A stretch of DNA of 64,000 nucleotides. Source: Algoriphagus sp. Its GTDB lineage: Bacteria; Bacteroidota; Bacteroidia; Cytophagales; Cyclobacteriaceae. This document shows positions 1 to 8,400 of this stretch, piece by piece; the stretch's first letter is position 1; each line of letters begins with the position of its first letter. Location of the stretch: NCBI RefSeq assembly GCF_029254265.1, contig NZ_JAQWXX010000074.1, forward strand, positions 1-64,000, written 5' to 3'. The notes below the pieces were generated by a model, which was not told the origin of the DNA, did no database searches, and saw nothing but the letters and a program-made list of their open reading frames with translations. Both the position numbers and the translations under genes were made by a program.

Positions 1-81
1 ACCTGTCAAAAATTCTTTAATCATTGACTCTCTCTCTGAAAGGCTTAAAGAACCGCCTGTTCTTGTTTTTTCTCTACTCAT
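1..81 (-). CDS. N-terminal fragment of an unidentified small basic protein, cut by window edge
   Basis: An ATG at 79-81 (minus) opens a frame that runs without a stop to base 1, giving 27 residues that begin MSREKTRTGGSLSLSERES. The basic, Ser-rich start followed by a predicted helix resembles the first residues of IS3-type OrfA helix-turn-helix proteins, but too little is visible to assign it. It is separated from the kinase at 281 by a strong hairpin at 162-208. Confidence 0.35.
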   Translation of the reverse strand, partial: MSREKTRTGGSLSLSERESMIKEFLTG

Positions 82-82
82 A

Positions 83-101
83 GTTTACGGTTTACGTAAA
101 C
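83..101. promoter_or_regulatory. 12-bp perfect palindrome with an adjacent half-site
   Basis: GTTTACGTAAAC at 90-101 is a perfect inverted repeat, and the half-site GTTTAC recurs at 83-88. It lies just upstream of the partial minus-strand gene at 1-81, so it could be an operator or the end of a mobile element. Only the symmetry is observed. Confidence 0.3.
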
Positions 102-161
102 TCATTCTAGGACAAGTCAGGGAGTAGATCCAGCAAGAACTAGAGGGGAGTAATAATCTTC

Positions 162-208
162 AAAAAAATGGGCTCAGGAGTTTATTCTTTCTGGGCTCAT
201 TTTTTTTT
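162..208 (-). terminator. Rho-independent terminator after the propeller kinase gene
   Basis: Bases 162-177 pair with 191-206 over 16 base pairs (two G-U wobbles) around a 13-base loop. Read on the minus strand the hairpin is followed by a T run. It lies about 75 bases past the stop codon of the kinase ending at 281, where the kinase cluster would terminate. The flanking A and T tracts make it potentially bidirectional. Confidence 0.7.
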
Positions 209-280
209 AAATACCAATTGTCAATTCATTATCAAGGAATTGACTCAGAGCTATAGAAAGATGATTTTTTTATATTCAAT

Positions 281-3200
281 TTATAGATCCTTCAAGGGGA
301 AATAGATCATAAACTCAGTCCCTTCTCCTTCCTTGCTATCTACTCTCAACTCCCCTCCATGCACCTTCACAATGTCATAGCTTAGCGATAACCCCAAACC
401 TGTTCCTGAACCCGTAGGCTTGGTGGTAAAGAAGGGCTGGAAAATCTTTTCTTTGATGTGTTCAGGGATGCCGGAGCCGTTGTCTTGGACGGAAATCTCT
501 ACCCCTAAATCCCCTGAAGGGGACTTCAACACCGTTGTTTTGATTGTTACTAGAGGCTTGTAGGTTTCTCCCCCTTCAGAGCCTGTCCCGATATTTCGGG
601 AGGGTTGGGGAGTAGATTTAGCTTTATCGTTGACTGCATAAAATGCATTGTTCACCAGATTCAAAATCACTCTTCCGATATCTGAAGACACCACATTTAC
701 CTTAGGTAGATTCGGATCAAGTTCCAAATTAAAGTCTGCATTGAATGATTTGTCTTTAGCTCTTAATCCATGGTAGGAAAGACGCACAAATTCATCTGCT
801 AAGGTGTTTAGGTCGGTCGGAGCTTTTTCGCCTTTATTGGCTCGGCTATGCTCCAACATTCCCTTGACGATAGCATCCGCCCGTTTGCCGTGGTGGTTGA
901 TCTTGGAGAGATTTTCTTTAAGATCGCTGGCGATAAACTTCACTTCCTCAAAATCGCCCTTCTCGATTTCCTCATTCATTTCATCGATTAGTTCCCCACT
1001 TACTTCCGAGAAGTTATTCACAAAATTCAAAGGATTTTGGATCTCATCGGCGATGCCCGCGGTGAGTTCTCCGAGGGAAGCCATCTTTTCGGATTGTATG
1101 AGTTGGGCTTGGGTGGATTTAAGTTGATGATATGCCTCTTCGACTTGTTTGGCTTGCGCTAGCTTTTCATCTTTTTGACGTTCGCGCTCCTTTAGAATAG
1201 TACGATTTTGCTGGTACCGATTGGCGGCAACTACTGCGGCAATAAACAAAAGACCATAGAGGATAAATGCGCCTGTAGTCAGCCATAGCGGGGGCTTGAT
1301 CGTGATGGTGATAAAATCACCTACTTCGTTCCATACTCCATCGGCATTCGAGCCTTTGACCCGAAAGGTGTAGGTCCCAGGAGAGAGGTTGGTATAGATG
1401 GCCTTTCTTTGTCTCGAAGGTTCGGACCACTCATCGTCATAGCCCTCAAGTTTCCAGGAATATAGATTATCCTCCGGTCTCATGTAATGCAATGCGACAA
1501 AATCAAACGAGAGGTCTTTTTGCCAATGGGAAAGCTCGATCTTATCTGTGAAGTCAACAGCCTTGGTAAAAATTTCTCCGTCAGGTGCAGCGTAGACACT
1601 GTCCATGATGGTCATGGAAGTAATCCATACCTTGGGTGGGATCGTGTTTTTCTCACCAAATAATACATTAGGATCGATGATGTCGATCGCGTCAGGACTC
1701 AAAAACCACACTTCTCCGTTGGAAAGCGTCAGCGTTTGATAAGCAAGCTCGGTATAAGTTAATCCCTGCTCTCCGGTAAAGTTGCTGAACGTTTTGTCCC
1801 GAGGGTCAAAAACAGAGAGGCCCCTTACTGTGGGAATGTATATTCTTCCTTCTGAGTCGGTTGATATCACCTTATTTTGGGATCTATTGGCTATTTGATT
1901 GTCATTATGGAGGAGTCCTTTTTGCATCCCAAATGCGGTTACCCTACGAGATTCTGGGTCTACTTGGAGCAATCCTTCACCCGAATAGGTCGTAAACCAT
2001 AATTCATTGTTTTTGCCAATGGAATAGCTTTGAATTGAATTCAGATTAATCCGCTCAAACTTTCCATTGCTGAATTTATTAAGCCCGCCATCTGTGCCTA
2101 TCCAAATGTTATGGAAATTGTCCTCAATGACAAAAATAACTTCATTGGAGCTAAGTGAATTTTCATCACCGGGTATTCGATTCAATACCGACAGGCTATC
2201 ATTTACTTCCAGCCGGATGAGCCCATGCTCATTGTCACCATAATCATTGAACCAAATCGCACCTTTGGAGTCTTGAAAATTATTAATGGCAGAAAATCCT
2301 TTGGTTTTGGCAGGTGCCAGCTGATAAAGGACCTTACCTTCCAGGCTGACCGCAAAAATTCCTTCACTTTTGGTCATCCACAGCTGGTTTCTTACCCGAT
2401 CAAAAAATAAGTCCAACACCTGAGTGCCCTTCAAATAATGCCAGAACCGACCTGATTTCTCATCGTATCTGGCTATGCCTTTTTTGGAAAGAAAACTTGA
2501 TTTCATCCAGATCTGACCTTTAGAATCTTCTAAAAAAATAGGGGCCTCCCTGAATGGAAAATCTCCCTGATCGGCATCAAATAATTGAAATGGTTCATCC
2601 ATTTTTTTTCGGACCATCACTCCCCCGTAATAGCTTACCCAGACTCTTCCCCGACTATCCTCAAATAGGTTTATTAGCGAATCGATAGCGACCTGAGTCT
2701 CTCCAAATTTCCGGATCGATTTGATCCTTTTTACGTCTTCTTTAAAGATATTAGGCCGGGTTCCGATCCAGCGGGTATCCGAAAAATCTTTATGAAATCG
2801 TGTGTAACCAGCTGCTTTATTCACGACAGGATTCTGCTCCACATTAAACCGCTGATCATAGACATAAAACGTTTCGGTTTCGTAATGGTACCTCAGGTAG
2901 GTACTGGGCTTGATGGACTGATATAATTCGAAATAAATGTCCGCGTCTGTGATATATTGTTGCAAGAGAAGGTCTATTTCTCCCGGATTGGGATAAGGTA
3001 TTGATGCGCCAAACTCATAATCCTTCCGAGTATTGTCCTTGAGGTTGACCATGGAGAGATTTTTTCCAGAGCCAAGCCATAGATACTCCCTCTTATCAAT
3101 AAAAGCCATCACGCTTTTGTTCTGACTTAACTTAAAATCGTAATAGCTGATCACTTTTTTTTGCACAGGATCGATCAGAAATGCTCTGTTGTTATTTCCA

Positions 3201-3967
3201 GTGATGAAGTATTTTTCAGATTGGATCAAATAATTCAGCGTGTCGGGCAACACGGTATTCAGCACCTGATCACCAGCTTTGAATATCGTCTGAAAGGAAT
3301 CCGCTTTCGCATTGAATTTCTTGATTTGATAAGGAGGTCTGTCCTGAAGGATCCACAAGGAGCTATCCACCTTGGATTGAGCTATATATCCAGTCAGAAT
3401 TAAATCATTGAACCTCTCAGTTCCAGTCCTTTCCGGATAGTAGCTGATGGACTCCGTACGTTGATCAAACCTCCCAAGTACAGTGGTGTCTTGATCCAAT
3501 GAAAAATTGAAAAACCATATATTCTGATTATAATCTTCAAGTATGGGGAGGGAACTCGAAAAAGGAAGCAAGGTCGAGTCCGGGTGATAAAGGTAATTGG
3601 TAAAGGACTGCTCTTCCGGATTGTAAATGGACAAGCCGGAGTTCATTGGATCGGCACCCCCAAGCCACAGCCTGCCATCACGGGACTTCATCACTCCGAG
3701 ATAGAGGTTTCTTTGTAGCAAAGAGTTCGACTTGCCCTGCTGCTGATTGATCCCAAAGGATTTCATTTCATAGCCGTCAAATTTGACTAGGCCATTTTGG
3801 GTGCCGATCCAGATAAATCCCTGCTTATCTTCCAGGAAACTAAATGCTAACTCTTCAGGCAGGCCTTCCTTGACTCCATACTCTTTGAAGAAGATTTGAT
3901 CCTGCTGGGCAAATGCATGGTTTGCAGTAAGGGCAAGAAGAATGATGGTGACGAGTTTCTTTATCAT
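281..3967 (-). CDS. Two-component-propeller sensor histidine kinase with Asp in place of the H-box His
   Basis: A 1228-residue membrane sensor. Residues 1-21 form a signal peptide. Residues ~25-770 carry repeated propeller strands of the Reg_prop type (motifs such as GFIWIGTQNGL and NIWIGTDGGLNKF), forming a predicted periplasmic beta-propeller. A Y_Y_Y domain follows (~815-895), then one transmembrane helix (~905), a coiled coil, a DHp helix and a HATPase domain (N box [33 protein letters not shown]). The H-box reads [12 protein letters not shown]: residue 974, codon GAT at 1046-1048, is Asp where the five other kinases here have His. The ATPase motifs are intact. There is no receiver or AraC output domain, unlike classical hybrid two-component systems. 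It lies about 10 bases downstream of a decayed kinase fragment and ends before a hairpin at 162-208. It may be a pseudokinase or a phosphatase-only partner; a recent inactivating mutation is equally possible. Confidence 0.9.
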   Translation of the reverse strand: MIKKLVTIILLALTANHAFAQQDQIFFKEYGVKEGLPEELAFSFLEDKQGFIWIGTQNGLVKFDGYEMKSFGINQQQGKSNSLLQRNLYLGVMKSRDGRLWLGGADPMNSGLSIYNPEEQSFTNYLYHPDSTLLPFSSSLPILEDYNQNIWFFNFSLDQDTTVLGRFDQRTESISYYPERTGTERFNDLILTGYIAQSKVDSSLWILQDRPPYQIKKFNAKADSFQTIFKAGDQVLNTVLPDTLNYLIQSEKYFITGNNNRAFLIDPVQKKVISYYDFKLSQNKSVMAFIDKREYLWLGSGKNLSMVNLKDNTRKDYEFGASIPYPNPGEIDLLLQQYITDADIYFELYQSIKPSTYLRYHYETETFYVYDQRFNVEQNPVVNKAAGYTRFHKDFSDTRWIGTRPNIFKEDVKRIKSIRKFGETQVAIDSLINLFEDSRGRVWVSYYGGVMVRKKMDEPFQLFDADQGDFPFREAPIFLEDSKGQIWMKSSFLSKKGIARYDEKSGRFWHYLKGTQVLDLFFDRVRNQLWMTKSEGIFAVSLEGKVLYQLAPAKTKGFSAINNFQDSKGAIWFNDYGDNEHGLIRLEVNDSLSVLNRIPGDENSLSSNEVIFVIEDNFHNIWIGTDGGLNKFSNGKFERINLNSIQSYSIGKNNELWFTTYSGEGLLQVDPESRRVTAFGMQKGLLHNDNQIANRSQNKVISTDSEGRIYIPTVRGLSVFDPRDKTFSNFTGEQGLTYTELAYQTLTLSNGEVWFLSPDAIDIIDPNVLFGEKNTIPPKVWITSMTIMDSVYAAPDGEIFTKAVDFTDKIELSHWQKDLSFDFVALHYMRPEDNLYSWKLEGYDDEWSEPSRQRKAIYTNLSPGTYTFRVKGSNADGVWNEVGDFITITIKPPLWLTTGAFILYGLLFIAAVVAANRYQQNRTILKERERQKDEKLAQAKQVEEAYHQLKSTQAQLIQSEKMASLGELTAGIADEIQNPLNFVNNFSEVSGELIDEMNEEIEKGDFEEVKFIASDLKENLSKINHHGKRADAIVKGMLEHSRANKGEKAPTDLNTLADEFVRLSYHGLRAKDKSFNADFNLELDPNLPKVNVVSSDIGRVILNLVNNAFYAVNDKAKSTPQPSRNIGTGSEGGETYKPLVTIKTTVLKSPSGDLGVEISVQDNGSGIPEHIKEKIFQPFFTTKPTGSGTGLGLSLSYDIVKVHGGELRVDSKEGEGTEFMIYFPLKDL
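510..523. repeat. Short palindromic element translated within a kinase ATPase loop (copy 1)
   Basis: TCCCCTGAAGGGGA is a 5-bp stem around TGAA inside the coding sequence. It encodes the KSPSGDLG stretch just before the G1 box. The same element with matching flanks occurs at 10985-10998 in the 724-residue kinase. The 1290-residue kinase has a different, non-palindromic sequence at this position. Confidence 0.55.
586..601. repeat. Perfect palindrome translated within a kinase ATPase loop
   Basis: TCCCGATATTTCGGGA is a perfect 6-bp inverted repeat around TATT. It lies in the coding sequence between the N box and the next beta strand and adds about a dozen residues (PSRNIGTGSEGGE region) relative to the kinase at 27775-31647. 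It looks like a dispersed genomic palindrome that inserted in frame. Confidence 0.5.
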
Positions 3968-3974
3968 AAGATTT

Positions 3975-4100
3975 TTATTTCGGGAGTTGAATTATAAACT
4001 CAGCTCCTCCTTTTTCCTTTTTAACAACTTTCATCCTGTCCCTGTAGCTATTGGCCCCCCCCATGCGCCTTCGCAATATCATAATTTGTCAGAATCACTC
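3975..4100 (-). pseudogene. Decayed C-terminal fragment of a histidine kinase
   Basis: Reading the minus strand from about 4100 gives ILTNYDIAKAHGG, matching the last ATPase helix of the neighbouring kinases ([13 protein letters not shown]). After a run of eight Cs (plus strand, 4055-4062) the frame shifts by one and continues with GGAEFIIQLPK and a stop at 3975-3977, matching the usual kinase C-terminus. Upstream the similarity ends abruptly near the IS110 element. A seventh kinase gene once stood here and was lost by insertion or deletion plus a homopolymer slip. Confidence 0.7.
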
Positions 4101-4143
4101 CTGCCTGTATTCTAAGGTTAAAGCAAGAAGAATTTAAGATTTT

Positions 4144-5139
4144 TTATGCGGCATATTTTAAGGTGTCTACATAGCTGGAATTTCGGTTGACAACAGCAAA
4201 AGCCCTAGCAAGAAGTTTGTTTCTGATAATGTTAAGCGTACTCATTTTACTTTTCCCCTCATCTATCCTCCTCTGGTAGTAAACTCTCATTTCGGTACTG
4301 TATTGAATTGCTGTACCTGCACATAGGGTCAATAGTGTTTTTATTCTCTTGTTGGCCAGTTTACTCGTTTTCGTCCTTCCCCTAAATGTGCCAGACTGAT
4401 TCGGGAAAGGCGCAGTCCCGGCGTAGCTGGCAAACCTCCTCCAGGTATCAAATAAGGTAAAACCTTCCGTTAATACGATAAGGGCAAGAGCTGTTTGAGG
4501 TCCTATACCTTTAATAGAGTTAATCAGTTTATACTGATTCAGTAACAATTCTTCTTTGTGTAAAAGTCTGTCTATTTCTCTTTCAACTGTTTCAATCTGC
4601 TTGTCCAAACATGCGATCACCGCGGTATGAGATTTTTGGTAGACTTTTATTTTGTTCCTCGAGACGACAGTTTCATATTCCTTGATACGGGTTATATATG
4701 CCGCTCTGTCTTTTACGAGCCGCTCTCTATAATTAAACAGCTTTTTCAGATCTTGAATGGTCTTTGTTGGAAGAACGGTAGGTATAATCTTCTCCTGCTT
4801 TTCATAGAGATATTCAGCTATATCCTTTGAATCTGCCTTGTCTGACTTGCCTCTTCTTATCCCCAGGGATCGCTTTAATTCCAGTCCTGAGATAATATAA
4901 AATGAGAGTGAGTGCTTCTTAAGAAACAAAGCAAGTTCTGAAGAATAAATTCCTGTGGATTCGAATCCGAAAAGCAATTCTTCAGCGAGAACCAATCCGG
5001 AATTATCCATAACCCATTCCACCAGCTCCTGATAACCCTGTTCATTATTATCGAAGATAGCATGGCATTGGTTGATTTTCAGATAAGCATCAAGGGTAGA
5101 TTTACTTACATCGATTCCGATAAGTGAGTTGAATTTCAT
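4144..5139 (-). CDS. IS110-family transposase (DEDD + Transposase_20)
   Basis: A 331-residue recombinase of normal family length. The N-terminal RuvC-like DEDD domain shows D10 (LIGIDVSKSTLD), E60 (LFGFESTGIY) and the D100/D103 pair (GKSDKADSKDIAEYL). A coiled coil spans ~125-200. The C-terminal Transposase_20 domain starts at SIKGIGPQTALAL (~208) and carries the expected catalytic Ser at S249 (NQSGTFRGRTK). Proteins of this family cut and rejoin DNA guided by a structured bridge RNA encoded in the element. All catalytic residues and the frame are intact, so the element may be active. Confidence 0.93.
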   Translation of the reverse strand: MKFNSLIGIDVSKSTLDAYLKINQCHAIFDNNEQGYQELVEWVMDNSGLVLAEELLFGFESTGIYSSELALFLKKHSLSFYIISGLELKRSLGIRRGKSDKADSKDIAEYLYEKQEKIIPTVLPTKTIQDLKKLFNYRERLVKDRAAYITRIKEYETVVSRNKIKVYQKSHTAVIACLDKQIETVEREIDRLLHKEELLLNQYKLINSIKGIGPQTALALIVLTEGFTLFDTWRRFASYAGTAPFPNQSGTFRGRTKTSKLANKRIKTLLTLCAGTAIQYSTEMRVYYQRRIDEGKSKMSTLNIIRNKLLARAFAVVNRNSSYVDTLKYAA

Positions 5140-5159
5140 AATTTAGATGTTATAGTTTA

Positions 5160-5305
5160 ACAAATGAGAGTTGCGGAAACTAAAACCTTTAACAGGCCTT
5201 AAAGCCTAAAATTCTAACTGGTTACTGGCAACTCAATTAAGAATGGGGACTGATACAGGCAATAGGCCTCGAACCTATGCGGCAGGAAAGTTCACCCCAT
5301 TCTTT
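5160..5305 (-). ncRNA. Candidate IS110 bridge RNA upstream of the transposase
   Basis: The minus strand upstream of the transposase can fold into consecutive stem-loops. Ten bases at 5239-5248 (AAGAATGGGG) pair perfectly with 5295-5304 (CCCCATTCTT). Within that loop 5259-5266 pair with 5274-5280 with one bulged base. Next, GAGTTGC at 5168-5174 pairs with GCAACTC at 5228-5234, enclosing a large internal loop with a small AGGC/GCCT hairpin. A 5' stem-loop followed by large-loop hairpins just 5' of the transposase matches the known placement of IS110-group bridge RNAs. Which loops bind target and donor DNA is not determined here. Confidence 0.6.
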
Positions 5306-5483
5306 TTTAATTTATTGAATATCTGAGTTACCTATAAATCAAAAAGATTTAAATTTCCTTATAAATTATCCTTTGCAAACCTAAAGGACGGTAGGCAGGG
5401 ATTTAAATGAATTCAGGGATTTTGATCGCATCGTACTCATAGCTTATTTTCAGTGGAATCTTTTTATCCCCTTAATCTGTGAT

Positions 5484-8400
5484 TCAGACAATAGGTAATT
5501 TGATATTAAAAACTGTTCCTTCGCCCTCTTTCGACTTCACCCTCAACTCCCCTCCATGCGCCTTCACTATATCATAAGATAGTGATAAACCCAATCCTGT
5601 CCCAGAACCCGTCGGCTTGGTTGTAAAGAAAGGCTGGAAGATCTTTTCTTTGATGGAATCGGGGATGCCGGGGCCGTTGTCTTGGACGCTGAGTTGAATA
5701 ACCCCCCCTTGCCCCCCTGCTAGGGGGGAGTAGACGCTGCTAACCGATACAGTAGGTTTATAATCGGGATCTACGTTTCCTGATTTGGCTTTATCGTTGA
5801 CGGCGTAGAACCCATTGTTCACCAAGTTCAGAATCACTCGCCCGATATCCGAAGCGACCACATTTACCTTTGGTAGATCTGGGTCAAGTTCTAGTTTAAA
5901 GTCTGCATTAAAGCTTTTGTCTTTCGCTCTTAACCCATGGTAAGAAAGACGGACAAACTCATCAGCTAATGCATTCAGATCGGTCGGAGCTTTTTCGCCT
6001 TTATTCGCTCGGCTATGCTCTAGCATTCCTTTGACGATCGCATCCGCCCGCTTGCCATGATGATTGATTTTGGAGAGGTTTTCTTTGAGGTCTTTTCCGA
6101 TGAATTTGGCTTCTTCAATATCTCCTTTTTCAAGTTCCTCATTCATCTCATCTACCAGTTCAGCGCTCACTTCAGAGAAATTATTCACAAAATTCAGCGG
6201 ATTCTGAATCTCATGGGCGATGCCTGCGGTAAGCTCTCCGAGGGAAGCCATTTTTTCGGATTGGATGAGCTGGGCTTGGGTTGATTTGAGCTCATTCATA
6301 GCAGACTCAATCTCTGCTTTAGCCTGCTCCAATTTGACAAAGTCCTCATAACGGGAAAACGCAATGGCAAAGGCTTTTGCCAGAGACTTGACCGTTTCCA
6401 ATTCCGTTTCATCTAATGGACTGACCGCTCCCACGTAAAGCATCCCCTGTCCAAAAGGGACAAAATGCAAATCCAGGGATTCGGGTGGTGCGGCATCTCC
6501 TTGGTAGGTACTGCTATCTTGAATCTGATCCTGCTCCATCATCAAGTTGATCCAGCGTACGAAATCCTCCTTGTCCCAATGCCGCTTGTAGACTTGTCCC
6601 TTTCTCCAAGCCTGGACGATTTGGTCAGTGAGTTCGCTTGAATCGAAAGGAAGGCGCAAGACTCCCAAAGATTGGCCGTCCGGTGAAGACAAGTAAGCCT
6701 CGATATATTCTTCTTTTTGATCAATAATGAATACCCCGCAACGGATGAATGGGATGCTTAGGATGGTTAATTCTTTCCAGATGAGTGGTGTAATTCGTTC
6801 AAGATCTTCGGGGGTACGCATCGAGGCGATTTCCGCCCGAACCCGGTCTAGGGAAGCTTGCTTGACTGCTTCTTTTTCGCGGTATTCTGACTCTATGAGA
6901 TCTTTGTAGCGGCGGTAGGTGATCTCTACCACCCGAGAAAACTTCTTCAAAATACTGATCTGTCCTTCAGAATGTGGTTCTGCTGCCCAAGCGTAGAGAC
7001 AACCCTCTTTAAAATAAAGGAAGCATCCATAGTGTTTTATATCAGTGCCCTCTCCCTGCACATTCACGTATCCCTGAAGAGCCGCATAATAACTGTTTAT
7101 TTCCTCCCCTTCGAGAATGGGGAAATAATCCTTTTGCTGCTTAAAGTGAGCGTATACACTGTCAAGGACTGGGTCACCTTCTAATCTGAACTTTCCGCTC
7201 ACTTCAAGAATATTGTCTTTCTCGTCAATTCGAGACGTGACGATTTCTCCTTCAGGCTTATCCGGATCAACCAATCCTAGCCCTAAGCGGATTGTTTTAA
7301 TATTCAATGCCTTCAGTTCCTCAAAAATTACAGTAATAGTCTGTCTTAGATCTATCGAACTATGCATTGCTAGAGCCTTAGCCCGTACCCGTTCCAGAGA
7401 TGCTTCGATTTGTGATTCCCGTGCTTGATTTTCAGCTTTTTGAAGATCCAGGAATCGAGTATAGGTCAGGTCGAACACTTGGGCAAAGCGAGGGAGAATG
7501 TCAGTAGTTTCCAGATACTTGAGTGAGGATATTAAAATGTATCCGTTTTTAAAGGAAGCACCATAATCAATCTCCCAAGTCGGTGTTGCCGGCATGGGCG
7601 CATTCCTGGACTCGAGATCCTGAAGGGCTATTTGAGCTGAGGGCAGATCGAAAATGTCCTTAAAATGCTGTTCAATAAAATCGCTTGGTATTTCTATTGA
7701 GAATAGTTCTTTCCCTTCTTTCCATTGATCATACCGGTATTGGTGGATATAATCCAAATCGATTGGGACGATGAAAGGGCTCAGCATTCCACCGCCTGGA
7801 ATACTATGCCACTGTTCTACGTGACCCTCGTGTTTATCACAAAAAACAATTCCTGCCGCATAAAGGTCTTCGCCAAAATTCCTGAGCTGCTCAAACATCT
7901 CGTTAGTCACCACTCCAAAATCTGCTGCACTCTGCATGCCTATGGAATGTGATCTGACTCGCTCCAATGCCGCTTCAATCTTGGCTTCCCGAGCTTGGGC
8001 TTCTGCTTTTTGCAGATCTAAAAATCGAGTGTAAGTCTGGTCAAAAACTTTGGTAAACCGCTTGAAAATATCATGGAAATCCTGAACCGGCTCGTAAGTG
8101 ATGAACAATAGGAATCCGTTTGAGAACTTGCAGAGGTGATTGATCTGGTAGGTGGGAAGCGAAAGACCCAGCACCTCAAGTTTTTCAAATGTGGGCTTTA
8201 GGTCAGGAAAGGACTTCATAAAATTATAGTGTTCTTCTAACTCTTTTCCCCCAAGCTCCTGTACCATAAAGGTTTCTTTGCTCCTGATAAAGGCTCCCAT
8301 TTCGTCAAAGGATGCCTCTCCCCATAAGCGTAGGACGAAGGGTTCCTGAATTGTACCCTCGCTACTCATCCAGGCATCGGCAGATTTCTTATCCTCGAGC

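Larger units (their letters stand above)
4100..5340 (-). mobile_element. IS110-family insertion sequence (approximate limits)
   Basis: The element consists of one DEDD/serine transposase gene plus about 200 bases of structured noncoding DNA upstream of it, the layout of the IS110 group. The ends cannot be fixed by eye because this family has no terminal inverted repeats and only a 2-base core. The right end should lie between the kinase remnant (~4100) and the transposase stop (4144), the left end beyond the hairpin at 5239-5304. Bases 5341-5483 hold nothing I recognise. Confidence 0.6.

Noticed and set aside
804..1127. Plus-strand frames opposite the kinase genes (804-1127, 11261-11593, 13369-13689, 19194-19610 and similar)
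   Set aside because: They recur opposite the conserved DHp and linker regions and have shadow-like Ser/Arg-rich composition; no independent signal.
4100..5340. Terminal inverted repeats of the IS110 element
   Set aside because: None visible, as expected for this family; the hairpins found belong to the upstream leader RNA.
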